This document shows positions 12,668 to 32,029 of a DNA stretch of 64,000 nucleotides, piece after piece. Where the stretch lies: the NCBI GenBank assembly GCA_963693365.1, contig CAVNZM010000009.1:2542001-2606000 (forward strand). Direction: 5' to 3'. Origin of the DNA: Amoebidium appalachense (taxonomy: Eukaryota; Ichthyosporea). The translations under genes and the position numbers were made by a program. The notes below the pieces were generated by a model. That model ran no database searches. It was not told where the DNA came from and worked only from the letters and a program-made list of their open reading frames with translations. Within the stretch, counting starts at the first letter, position 1, and each line of letters opens with the position of its first letter.

Positions 12668-12969
12668 CAAGGTCCCAAGGGCGTATGCATGTTTTGAAAG
12701 TTTTGCAGCCATGTTCCTGCCATGTACCAATTTTTTATTATAGGCGGGTAGTTAATTGTGGTAAAAACTCTGAAAGGTACAAACTCACCTTTCCGGCTTT
12801 TTGTACTTTTCTCACACCCATGCACACCGACGGATATACACTTTTTTCCCGCCATTACACTCTCCCTTTGCCCCCTTTCCTCGTACTCTTTTGCTCAGGT
12901 CACAAACCATGAAACAGCCAGCTTACCCAACCCTTTCACCTTCAATTACACTTAGTTTCTGACCTAAAA

Positions 12970-13128
12970 ATGGCCACCCTCCACCTAAACATCTCCGGGG
13001 GCTGTCTTCCACCCCCGCAGCTAGAGAAGGATGGGGTGGCCAACATGGGCATGCTGTGGTCTGTGTGGTCGGACAGGCGGGTGGAGACACTAGTAAGAAC
13101 CGTGGGGAGGCACCTGGGCCTTCCTAAT
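12970..13128 (+). pseudogene. orphan copy of the ABCA-like first exon
   Basis: This is an intact 53-codon reading frame beginning MATLHLNISGGCLPPPQLEK and ending GLPN before a GTGAGT donor. Length and phase are identical to 20597-20755. No downstream exons follow before a C-tract at 13204, whereas the 20.6-kb copy has two. The start codon and promoter are conserved, so it may still be transcribed. Confidence 0.55.
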
Positions 13129-13189
13129 GTGAGTGCCCACCCTCAATTACACCTGACTCTCTTCAAGATACAACATTGCTTTAGAGGTT

Positions 13190-14400
13190 TGCCTTGCTTC
13201 TACCCCCCCCCCCCCCCCCCCCCTCTTCTCTTTCTCCCTATTGCAACCAGTTTCCCTCGCGCATTCGGAGTACTGCTTTATATTCCTCCCCTTATTCTGT
13301 CTCAACCCATACACATACCCGCGGAATAGACAGTAACATTTTAACTGAGGTTTAGAAGGGTGGGTGCACAGTGGGATCGGGACGGGGTTGGGGGGAGTCG
13401 GGGAGGATGAATGCTAAAGAAGAAAGTATGTATTGGGAGCTGGTAGTCGAGGTCTCAAAACGAGAGATAGTATACACGTGTATTTATTACACGGTTGTTA
13501 GCTATGGCTGGGGGCCCCGGGGGGAAGGGCGGGGGTGGAAGGGGGGTCATTCAACATCTTAAACCTCCTGACAATCAAATCACCAGGGGTCATATTGCCG
13601 TTTTGTTCTGGAAACCACTGAGGTGCCGGCAAATTGCGAGAACATCAAAGTTTATGAGTTGGGGTCGATGGGCCCTATGGGCCCAGGCGCGGTGGCAAAC
13701 TTCATAGTGTGCAGCATTTATTGCACTTGCCGGGTAGGTGATGTTTACTCTATGAAGAAACCCCGTGTCTACCTACACTTTTAGTGCAATTATTGTACTT
13801 TCGGTTGGCTTGCCATGCAAGTTGCGAGGAAACGGAGGAGGGCGAATTCAAAGACATACGAGAGAAGGAATGCTCGGGTAGTAAGAACCGGGTAGGGTAG
13901 CTCCACCCCCGGGAGGGGGGGTGGGGGGGAAAGGAGGGGGGGTAAGGGGGGGGGGGAAGGGGGAGCACAGGTTGATACACTCGAAAGTAAGTGTTATTAT
14001 GAGGGAATAGACGTTCATGGGTTACAGATACTGTCTGTGTTGAATCGGAAGGGAGGAAAAGGGGAGGGGGGGGAGGAGGGGGGGGAGGTTAGCTCTTCCT
14101 TGCGCGCATTTGATAAGTGTCAGTTTTCTTTCGCTCAGAGGCTCTCGCTCTCTCCCCCTCCCTGCCTCCCTCTCCCCCTCAATCACCTCCCCCCTCCCCG
14201 CTCCTCCTCCTCCCCTCCCTCGTCCTCGTCCCCTACCCCCTCATTTCCCCTGACCCCTCCCCTCGCACTCTTTTCCTGAATCTCTGCGTTAAGCCCCGCC
14301 AAGTTCCTACCTTCCCACCGCTACCTCGCATTCTATCCATCCACATGTTCCTACCACCCCACATCTGTCCCAATACTGACATTTACACTGTTGGTGTGCA
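13190..14400. other. no gene recognised; G/C-rich low complexity
   Basis: The stretch holds a poly-C tract (13204-13222) and G-rich blocks near 13510 and 13910-13960. Pyrimidine-rich sequence (14140-14280) could be the intron upstream of the zinc-repeat gene. No exon was found here with confidence. Confidence 0.4.
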
Positions 14401-14401
14401 G

Positions 14402-18486
<4,085 letters not shown>

Positions 18487-18705
18487 ACTAAAAAGTAGTT
18501 AATGTACAGGTGGGTGGGTGGATTGGTAGTATGGTGTTATCAATGTCGAGCAAACACATCTGGTGTTGTACTAGCTTCAATTGCTTGGATAGGCATCATT
18601 TTGAATGTATGCATAGTTGATTATTCGATAGTAAAACGTATAAATACTTAATAATTGCATTGTGGCAAAGATAACAGCCCCCCCCCCCCCCCCCCCCCCC
18701 CCCCG

Positions 18706-18748
<43 letters not shown>

Positions 18749-19113
18749 GACCGAATGCATGGCTTGCAGCTGCGGATCATACTGTATGTGCATGCATGAA
18801 GGTCCCAACCACCTGAGCGGAAAGACATTGCTGTGATCGCGAGCAGAGTACATAATTTTGCTGTTAGCATGATATTTATTCAGTCAGCAGAGCAGGATAT
18901 TACAAAGATATGTTCTGCTCAAGGCGGGATCAGGCTAGGCAAAAAGAAGAATCATTCTAAATTGAATGTGCAGGATTATTTATACAGCCCAGGACTATTC
19001 TGCTGACAATAGCAAAAGGATTCTGCAATAGCAGAAATATTCTGCAAAAAGATCTCAAATGTTCAGCAAACTTCAAGACGGAATTCTCATAGATCTTCTT
19101 AGATCTTCTTTCT
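18487..19113. other. intergenic: C-tract, (CA)n, degenerate GCAGAAT units
   Basis: A C-tract (18677-18704) and (CA)n (18710-18747) follow the zinc-repeat gene. From about 18950 the sequence holds scattered, decayed versions of the GCAGAAT/ATTCTGC palindromes seen at 5.9-6.4 kb; these continue to about 19410. No gene was seen. Confidence 0.6.
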
Positions 19114-19163
19114 CAAGGCCTCCTAAATCAATCATACTGGCAAGCGCTATTTAAGAGGCCTTG
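19114..19163. repeat. AAGGCCTCCTAAA hairpin, second copy
   Basis: CAAGGCCTCCTAAAT (19114-19128) and ATTTAAGAGGCCTTG (19149-19163) form a 15-bp stem with one mismatch around a 20-nt loop. The stem is the same as at 12622. Confidence 0.6.
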
Positions 19164-19796
19164 TGCTTTCTGTTGAAATCAGATTCAGGCTGCCACTGCA
19201 AAAGCTGTACTTTTTTGCCTGGAATGTGCAGAATACTCTGCTGTAAGATGACTTACTCTACCGACAACAGCAGAATCATTGTACCTTCACCAGAGTTATT
19301 GCAGAAGCAGATTGTTCTACACAAAGCAGGATAGCAATTCTGGTTTTAGCCAGTATTCTGCAAAACTGGTTTTTTTTTGACAAAAGCAGGATCACCTGCA
19401 GAAATTTGCGAATTAGTTTTCCCGAGCACTGAATATGAATACGATTCGACGAGACGACGGGGGTGCAAGGGAAAAAGAGGGAAAGGGAAAGTGTGTGTGT
19501 GGGGGGGGGGGGAGGAGGGGGAGGGGGGGGAGGAGGAGGGATAGGGAGTGAAGCCTTAGCAAAGGAGGGTGAGAGTGAGGGAGGGGACAAGGGAGGGAGA
19601 GAGGGAGGGAGCGGGGAAGGGAGCGAGGGAAGATCACAGCACGGGGGAACCCAGGCATGCATAGTGGGCACAACTTCACACAAAAAAAAGAAACTCGACT
19701 GTAAACCGACACAGACATGCAAGAGAATCTCACAAGAGGCAAGAAAGAGGGACAAGGGATCATCCACAACACACTGTGACCCCACACAAGACCTCG

Positions 19797-20054
19797 TCGA
19801 AAGAATGCTGCAGTCCTTTGCGATGCTCCCATCACCAATGTTCTGCAACAGGCGCTGCAGCTGCGCCTGGGGGATCTTGCAGCCTCATCCCTTGAGCTTG
19901 GTGTACTTGGTCAAGCGGAAATCTTCTGGTAGACCTAAATCGGTAGGGTCAAAACTAGTGGAGATCTGGAACTGGGAATTGGATGGAACGGGATCCTCGA
20001 TGAAAGAGGACCCCGCCCCGTCAGAGCGAGAAACTTAATTTTTTTCATTACAGA
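19797..20054 (-). pseudogene. orphan selD exon 1 copy with TGA codon
   Basis: The minus strand matches selD exon 1 (12319-12069), including [32 protein letters not shown] and a GT donor. A one-base shortening between the ATG and the GAC-GGG-GCG codons puts the start out of frame, and an in-frame TAA precedes the body. No selD exons 2-4 follow. Its SFDPTDLG is closer to the common SFDPT form of the family than copy 1's SFNPTDLG, so copy 2 may preserve the older sequence at that position. Confidence 0.75.
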
Positions 20055-20301
20055 AACGTGTGCGTGTGTGTGCGTGCGTACGTGCGTGTGTGTCTGTGTG
20101 CGTAGGTGTGTGTCTATCAAACTAACAAGGAGCCTTGTTGTCTGTCTAAAAACATGTACCCAAGGAAAAGGCTTTTGCCCAAGCTGGCAGAGAAATAGCC
20201 TTTAGCGTGCAGACTACATAAGCCTTTAAAAACACGACTGTTTAGACAAACATGACGTAATTAGGCCTGTGTAGTCTTACTCACCTCAATAGACTTCGAA
20301 A

Positions 20302-20313
20302 GCGCGCCAAAAA
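20302..20313. promoter_or_regulatory. E2F-like site in bidirectional promoter, copy 2
   Basis: GCGCGCCAAAAA is retained in the second copy of the promoter although much of the surrounding intergenic sequence has diverged. This suggests constraint. Confidence 0.35.
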
Positions 20314-20596
20314 CGGTGAACGGCCAGTGTTCAAGTGGGTGTGCTTGAAAGTTTTGCAGCGTGTGGCTGCTAAGTATGTGCCTTTTTTTAATTAGTAAGC
20401 GGGTAATTTTGTGTGGCCAAGACTCTGGGCGGTGCAACCTTATTTTAGTATGGCCTAAACTCTGTGAGGTACAACCTTACCTTTCCAGTCTTTAAACTTC
20501 CCTCAGACCCATGCACATAGATGGAGGACCAGGAGAGACATTTTTCCGCCATTACACTCCGAGACTCCCGTAGCCTTCTTTAGTTGCTGAGACACA

Positions 20597-21653
20597 ATGT
20601 CCGCCATCCATATAAACATCTCCGGGGGCTGCCTTCCACCCCCGCAGCTAGAGAAGGATGGGGTGGCCTATATGGGGATGCTGTGGTCTGTGTGGTCGGA
20701 CAGACAGGTGAAGACGCTATTAAGAACCGTGGGGACGCACCTGGGCCTTCCTAATGTGAGTGCCCACCGGTACCCTCAAATACACCTGACTCATATCAAG
20801 ATACAACGTTGCGTTAGAGTTATCTGTCATACCCGTATATAATGAGTGCAAAACCCAATACCAGACTGACCGTATTTTAACACATACATGGCAGATTCTG
20901 GCAAATTCCGGAGACACCCATGCACGTGATGCAGTGAGTGACTTTGTGCACACACACATCCACGCACGTGCACGCATGGTCTCTGCAAACGGCCGCCTGA
21001 CTAAATGGGAACTGCCGATCGAGGGCCTGAACATGTCAAGGTGGGTGTTCTTTAATTATAACCTTAAAGTAGTGTATTCCCAGTTTTTTTTTGACTCACG
21101 TCCACCGCTTTGGAGGGAAAAACAGTGTGAATGAAATGTATGTCTGTGTGTGTGCGGGAGGGGAGAGGGGGGGGAGGAGGGGGGAGGGGGGGGGGGGGGG
21201 GTTGGGGGAGGGAGGGAGGGTTGCATTTGTTTGTATGCATGTGTGTGGCGCGCATGTAAGGATACCTCCTATACCGTACGGTCCCCATAACGTATCTTAG
21301 TTACGTTAACTTCAATACATGTGTGTGGACGAATTTGCATGTACACATGTGATTCTATGTTCACAGAAGCCTGGATGCTAAGCATATGATATTTAAACGG
21401 TTGACGGGCCACTTTTTATATTTCACTACGAGCAAATTTGCCCTCCCCCCCCCCCCCCCCCCCCCCCTCCCCCTCCCCCTCGTTTATCTTTGCATGCATG
21501 ATTTCTAACCAATAAAAATACACACACAGGGTTTTCACAGCGCTGAGCACTGGTCGTGAGCAGGCGGCCATTTCCGATTGGCTGCTGTCACAGCCCACCC
21601 TCGAGGATGTTTTTGCCAACGCCGTGGGCTACGATTCGCAATCGTCACATTGA
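20597..21653 (+). CDS. short ABCA-transporter-derived protein
   Basis: Three exons, 20597-20755, 20895-21040 and 21530-21653, join in phases 0 and 2 to give about 142 residues. The C-terminal part (THARDAVSDFVHTHI, then WELPIEGLNMSR, then SDWLLSQPTLEDVFANAV) resembles the regulatory segment that follows the last ATPase domain of ABCA-type transporters, where S.PTLE.VF is typical. The first exon faintly resembles the stretch around the Q-loop (YMGMLWSVWSD...LGLPN) but lacks the Gln. No Walker A, signature or Walker B motif and no membrane segment is present, so it cannot be a working transporter. It looks like a reduced or truncated paralogue. The ATG and upstream promoter are conserved in the copy at 12970. 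Confidence 0.5.
21444..21467. repeat. poly-C tract in last intron of ABCA-like gene
   Basis: A C homopolymer lies within the intron 21041-21529. A G-rich block at 21165-21220 in the same intron is of opposite polarity. Confidence 0.8.
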
Positions 21654-22229
21654 TTGCAAACCCTCTGCGTAGATTTACCCGCACACACATTGCATATTTA
21701 CGAGTTTACTATTTTTGTGATTTTTTTGTTTGGTTTTTGCAGTGTGTTCGCTGTACAATTGCAGGGAGTCTCATGTACGTTTAGTTTATGGATCTTTTGT
21801 ACTTAAGCGTTTGCAGTAGAAAACTATTGCAATGATTTTTCTTTTTTTCTTCGACCGACATTTGGTGTTCTTTGTGTGCCTAATGGTCGCTGAATATGCG
21901 TTTTTTTTTGTTTGTTTTTTTTTCTTGTGGAAAGGGGGGGGGGGGGGGGGGTTGGAGATAAAATTTGGACACGTCGTCATGTATGTTGCTTGGGTGCACA
22001 TGCACATGACAGACCTTTGGTTGTTTCTTAATGCTATCTATGAGATGATCATTAAGTCGGAGCGTTGTTGTTGAAAAGCTCATTACTTTTCAGTGGTAAT
22101 GAATTTGTGGGTTTTAATTTTTTAACGACTTCCTAAAATGTTGATGCTAATATTAGTGGGCATAGAGCTAGAAAGACAGGCTAACAGTTTTATCCTACCA
22201 CCTACTGAGGCGGTGTCTCCTTTCTTTCT

Positions 22230-22264
<35 letters not shown>

Positions 22265-22629
22265 AAAGCCGCCTGAGTAGATGTATAACGTCGCACGTGC
22301 GGCAACACGTCAGTACGTGTTAGAGTTTTATCCGAGGTTTTGTTGTTGCAATAATCCAGGGAAACAACATGTGGGTGAAAATTCCCAACTACTGTGCATG
22401 CTAACGAGCGAGGCGTGTTGGATGGGCTGGTTTTTATTACTGAGTTGGTTGTACAGTATGTCAGAGAACGTTGGATAGATAAAATCATGAACCATAAATC
22501 ATTGAAATACGTCCTCCCCCTCTCCCCTCCCCTTCACCCTTTCTAAAGAAAGCTCCTAAGGAGGGGGGTGGGGGGTGGGGCCGGGGGGGGGGAGGGGGGT
22601 GGGGGGGACGATGGCTACTGACCTCTACT

Positions 22630-22662
<33 letters not shown>

Positions 22663-22709
22663 GGGGGGGGAGAGAGAGAGAGAGAGCTAATATTAGAGGC
22701 GGGGGCGCG

Positions 22710-22747
<38 letters not shown>

Positions 22748-23557
22748 GTTGCGTAACCTTTGCGTTCAATATTGTAATTGGCTGACTGAGCACCACTGCT
22801 TCGCAACTATTGGTTGGCCTTGTTTATGTTAAAGCATGAACCCCATGTAGTATATTTAGCAAAGGAAAGTTATTATGAAGTATAGCCATACTAAAGTGAG
22901 ATGTTTTATTATCTTACTCATATGATATAGAGTAAGTTTTTGTAACAGAAATTACGCCGTTTTGAATACTAAAAACTAACATAAGGGAAGAGTGTTAAAA
23001 TTCGTGTGCAGGTCACAGCTAAAATTTCTTAAAGTATCTCAAAAGTGTTTTAACTCTGTGGGGACAATGGCATGCGTTGCTTTAGTGACTGTCGCCGAGT
23101 CCCAAAACCAAAGCCACAAAAGAAAACGTGAATTTTTTACCCCTCGTGTTAGCACCAAACAGAAGAATACACACCTTGTTTAATAGTGTTACGTAGTAAA
23201 CGCAGAAGAAAATCACCTGATGTCTTTGTTACATCTTTTTCCCCCAGACGTGTTTTCTCTTACCTATTTCTTTTTGAGTCCGGATTGCATCTTGTTACAT
23301 AACAGTGAGTCTTTTCTACACCTTACAGATCTAGATCTTGTGCTGCGTGGGAGTCTGGTAGCATAATTTCTATTGCACACAACCTTTGTGAAAACTGTAT
23401 ATAGCTGCTTATGCTGTCGTAAACTACGACCTGTGCGTGCTCAACAAACCCACCACGCACTTCTCTGTAGACACCAACATTATCACCTCAACATAACTAC
23501 CACTCATTCTACCAAAGTTTATACAGCTGTTGGCTTTTTAGGCCACACTCAGTGACC
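21654..23557. other. intergenic; no gene recognised
   Basis: Contents are an AT-rich stretch with short T and G runs (21830-21950), poly-T at 22231-22260, two long G-tracts with (GA)n between (22631-22744), and the 5' flank of the glycosyltransferase gene. Confidence 0.45.
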
Positions 23558-27825
<4,268 letters not shown>

Positions 27826-27854
<29 letters not shown>

Positions 27855-29175
27855 CTGTGTTATACCAACCACCGCTTCTCCAATTTATTTCTGGGCACTG
27901 AGCAGCCAAGAGACACATTTCTCAGATGTCTCTTACCAATCAGAAGGCTTCAGCATGCTAGGTCACATTGCCGATGTCGACATGTGATTCAGCCCTTTTT
28001 TTAAGGAAAGTGCCAAAACGGCTGTGTGACAATCGGGAACAAATGACGTCACAAATGTGGCTCCCCCCCAGCAGCTGAAATGGGAGAAGCGGTGGTTTGT
28101 TTAATGAAAGAGATAATTTCGCCCAATCGTAGCCCGACCAGTGTAGACTGATGTTCTTTTTTGGCTTGCAGCCACTGTAAAGAACCAATATTATAGAAAG
28201 TTTTGAATTATGACCATTTATTTCAACAGACTTGCTTGTAAGTGATCTCAAAACCCCAAAATACGTCCTAAATAGTGCCACGTGTACGATGTAAAAAGGT
28301 GGTTCTAACCTGTGATTTACAAACCCCTTGTGCTTGCCGCCCGCTATCGGGTTTACTAATAGCGTTGTGTCGGCTAAATCCGATATTTTCTATTTTGTTT
28401 TCAAATTAATGATGCGATGCAACAGGAAAGGCATTAATGTGTGCACATGTGTGTGCACTTGTGTATTGTTTGTAAATAGTGTGCACTCGAGATTTCGAGT
28501 CTAAAAGGTACAAGGGTCAACAGACAATGTAAAAATCCCTGCCGGCCAGGGGTTAAACCTAAAAAAACACTAAGTGCGCCTTACCAGTCAGTAGTACCTT
28601 TGTATCATCCCCCCCTCTCCCCCCTCCACAGGGCCTCTCCTTCCCCCGCGGGATCAGGACAATACGGGGGGAGGAACTTGGTTTTATAGTAGTTGTTTTA
28701 AATTTAAGGGCGATAATTTTGCCCAATCGGAGGCTGATTAGTGTCTAGATTCTGTTTTTATTTTATTACTTGCAGCTATTTAAGAACTATAACCACATGT
28801 TTCAACAGACTTGCTTCTAATTGTTCTTAAACCCCCCAAAATTCTAAATCCTAAATAATGCCATGTGTGCAATGTAAAATTATATTGTAGATCGTTTAAG
28901 CCTATATCATGTACAGACCTCGATGTGCTTGCCGCCCGCTATCGGCTAATAGCGTTGCGTCGACTTCATTCGACAATTTCCTTCAATTTAAGATGTGACG
29001 CAACAGGAAAGGCATTAATGCGTGCACCAATGCGTGCACTTGTGTATTGTTTGTAGATAGTGTGCACTCGAGAATTCGAGTCTAGATTGTACGAGGGTCA
29101 ACAGACAATGCAAAAATCCCTGCCGGCCAGGGGTTAAAACTACCTGAAACTTGGCAATTGCGCCTTACCGTTTTC
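27826..29175. repeat. tandem duplication of the glycosyltransferase 3' end
   Basis: Unit A (about 27826-28590) starts in the last codons (AGGACAATACGGGGAGAGGA) and unit B (about 28657-29175) starts with AGGACAATACGGGGGGAGGA. Both then share CAACAGACTTGCTT, TTGCCGCCCGCTATCGG, CAACAGGAAAGGCATTAAT, AACAGACAATG and CCCTGCCGGCCAGGGGTTAA in the same order. Unit B is shorter and diverged. It provides no complete exon. Confidence 0.85.
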
Positions 29176-29179
29176 TTTG

Positions 29180-31600
29180 TATGCCCCCCCCCCCCCCCCC
29201 CCCCCCCCCCGGGGGGCCCCCAGGATCAGAAGTATCAGACTAGATGTGCCTATTTTTGCAATCGTTCGAAATTCGCAGTCTAGATCTATTGTTTGTCACG
29301 CACACTACATTCTCCCCCCCCCCCCCCCCTTCCCCTCCTCCCCCCCTCCCCCCCCTCCCCCCCCCCCACGTTCGTCATCAAACTCACCACCTACACAGCC
29401 ACACAAGGTACAAAAGAAAAAGGTAAACCAAACGCCAGCGCTAGCATGCACTCGAAACCCAAACACACCCCTGCTCCATTCGAAGTCCTTTTCCCCATTC
29501 ATTAATATTGACCCAGCTGCAGAACCGCGGGGCCAGTCCCACCCTCCCATGCGCGTGAACATCAATTCCTTGAAAATTTCCACCCTGTCCCCCCCCCCCC
29601 CCCCCTCCCTCGGGGCAATGCGGGTTTTCCACATACGCACACTCATACCCACATAGAATTCGTCCGATCCTCCCTCCACCCCCTTCATATTGTGCAGGCT
29701 GTGATAGTGCAACTGTCGTGTGAAATCGAATTCATGATTGTGACCATGCCATCTGAAAGGGAGGTGGAGGAAGGTATGTAGTGATGGTTTAAAACAGGCC
29801 CTGACCATGGGGTAGGTAGAGGAATCTTTTTGAAAAGGAATGCAGATGGCGAACGAGAGACAACGAACATAATTTAATACGTAAGGTGATTGAACTGTGT
29901 GCCTGTGTTATTTGTGTGCGTGTGTGTATGTACGTGTGTTTGTGTTTGTTGCAAGCTTGTGTATGTATGTGTGTGTCTATCTGTTTCTATACATGTACGT
30001 GCGTACCTTTGCCGTGTCTTTGCGCGTGTGTATGTTGTTTCTATGTGCTTGTATGTATGTGTGCATGTGATTGTGTGTGTGTGCGCAGAGGTGCGGCTGT
30101 GCGTATCATTGTGATTTCACTTCTTACGCATGGTCTCGTGCAATGAAAATTACGGGAAAAAAGAGTTGTTATTTTGATTTCTATCCAGGCCAGCTGGAAG
30201 ACGCCCAATGCTAATAATAGTACACGTGACCTAATCATAGTACAACACTATTACTTACTCCATATCTTTACAAGGGAATGAAAAAAAAACAATTAACAAG
30301 TTCACTTGGGGTGTATCACAATATCCGCTATTAGCTGAATGACTTTCATATATGTTGACACCACGAAACAAAAATCTCAGGTGTGTTACAGAATCAACTT
30401 TCGGCCATTCCGAGTGTGTATGTGTTTGTGTACGTGTGCGCGTGTGTGTGCAGTTTTTGGGTGTTTGTGCGTGTATGTAAATTACGATTGCTGGTGTACA
30501 TCTCCGGCCTACCCGAAGTGACTAGATAGTATAACTTGTGGTAGCATTAAGTAACCTAGCGGAACATATCAGAACATTCGCATATATCCGTTTCGGGCAC
30601 CGCCATCGCTCATAAATCCACTTTGAATGTCGAACCTCAGAGGCTCAGACTAATATTTGTACCTCGTTCATTCTTGCAACCTAATCACATAGTCCGGTGG
30701 GGTGGTTCACATGTTCAGCCTGATAAAACTGTGCAGTGGTTTTCAAGAATTATCGCCTGCACCCGTCGTGATGCGCCGTAACCACACCGACATACCCTTG
30801 ATATTCATGGGCATGCATCAGATGTGCCAAGTAAAAAAACATTCTGTGTCAATTTATGGGCACTCACACTTTGCATCCTTGAAGCTCAAATGCACTGTGT
30901 GCAGAGGGGGTGACGTCGTGGGGCAAGCTGGCCGATGTTAAACATGGCTGCATAGACGGCTTGACGGCAGACGCCACCGTGTGGGTGGGTGCCTGCGACC
31001 AGTTGGTGTGTACGTGCTCCGTGCTGCATGGGTAATTCTTCAGAAACACGTTGAAACGGTCCGGGGGAGGGGGGGAGAGGGATTAGGGCTTGGCCCCCTT
31101 TCTGAGCGCGCGCGTGTGTGTGTGGGGGGGGGGGTTGGGGGGAGGGGGAGGGGGGGGGGGGGGAGGGGAGGGGGGGGGAGAGGAAGGCGAGGAAAAAGAA
31201 AGGGGGAATGGGTGAGGCGAAGGAAAGAATAGTATGTAGGACCTAGCATATGAGCAAAGGCAAACCAGGTTGCGCACACATCACTGGCAACAGGGTAAGG
31301 CTCGCACGAGTCTGCCCTCGAAAGCCGTGCCTATGTGTAGCCATGATCGGGGGTGGAAGGGTGGGAGGATGGGGAGATGGGGGGATAAGGAGTGGTGGTG
31401 ATCCGGGGGGGGGGGGGGGGGGGGGGGGCGGGGGGTAGAAATGGATAGCGGGCATAAAGAAATGCGCTCAACACACAGAACGCTACGGCTCCACGAATGC
31501 ACAGCGTAACGATGAGCAGCAGCCCAGTAAAACACGAGGCACTGGGCACTGGGGAAACCAACAACTAAGCCACTCGTATCCTTGCCTCTTCCTGCCGCGC
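29180..31600. other. low-complexity DNA with possible isolated exons
   Basis: The stretch holds C-tracts at 29184-29210 and 29313-29330. Two minus-strand exon-like stretches are present: one near 29770-29650 (HGHNHEFDFTRQLHYHS) and one near 29580-29440 after a CAG acceptor. I could not join them into a gene or name a family. GT-rich sequence lies at 29890-30090 and G-tracts at 31120-31180 and 31403-31429. Confidence 0.25.
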
Positions 31601-31627
31601 ACAACATGCTTCGTATCTGTGGGTATT

Positions 31628-31981
31628 CTAACAGAACATGTATTTGCAACCATGTGAATGCGTGCACAGTATTATAGTTTTGACTGCTGCTTGCGCCATT
31701 GGGCCTAGGTGTGTTCCTGTGCACTTGACCAGGTGGTGCATTGTGACAAAGAGAGCCCCTACACCTAGACTGGGGTGTAGGAGATTTGAGAATAAGAAGA
31801 GGACAAGTGAGGAGGGAGGGTGGGGGGAGGGGATAGAGGGAGAAGGGGAGAGTTCTAACGCATACCTTAGGATACTGTGTGTTCCGAGTAGTGACGGAAG
31901 CATCAATAGTCCCAGACGGAAGAAGGCAATGGTCATAGCCAGCACGGAAAACATGCGCGGTACCAGTAGCACCATCTTCAA
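31628..31981 (-). CDS. possible small two-exon membrane protein
   Basis: Exons 31981-31866 and 31769-31628 join in phase 2 with GT-AG ends to an 85-residue frame that closes with a stop. The first exon is strongly hydrophobic (MFSVLAMTIAFFRLGLLMLP) and could be a signal anchor; the second has a short hydrophobic start and several Cys and His. No family was recognised. The main support is splice consistency over a short distance, so a chance frame is quite possible. Confidence 0.3.
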   Translation of the reverse strand: MKMVLLVPRMFSVLAMTIAFFRLGLLMLPSLLGTHSILRYALELSPSPSIPSPHPPSSLVLFLFSNLLHPSLGVGALFVTMHHLVKCTGTHLGPMAQAAVKTIILCTHSHGCKYMFC

Positions 31982-32029
31982 TGCATACCCAAAAGGTGTT
32001 CAAAAATACCTCAGTTTTATGATTTAGAA

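Larger units (their letters stand above)
11740..13185. repeat. segmental duplication, copy 1 (selD 5' end, promoter, ABCA-like exon)
   Basis: This block matches 19450-20823 in the same order and orientation. It runs from a purine-rich intron stretch through selD exon 1 and the intergenic promoter to the ABCA-like first exon and its donor. In this copy selD is complete and the ABCA-like exon is orphaned. Confidence 0.85.
19450..20823. repeat. segmental duplication, copy 2
   Basis: This is homologous to 11740-13185. Here the ABCA-like exon continues into downstream exons and the selD exon has none. The intervening 6.3 kb contains the zinc-repeat gene. Confidence 0.85.

Noticed and set aside
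14117-14290. Pro/Ser/Leu-rich frame upstream of the zinc-repeat exon
   Set aside because: Composition follows a CT-rich stretch that is more likely the intron before 14402.
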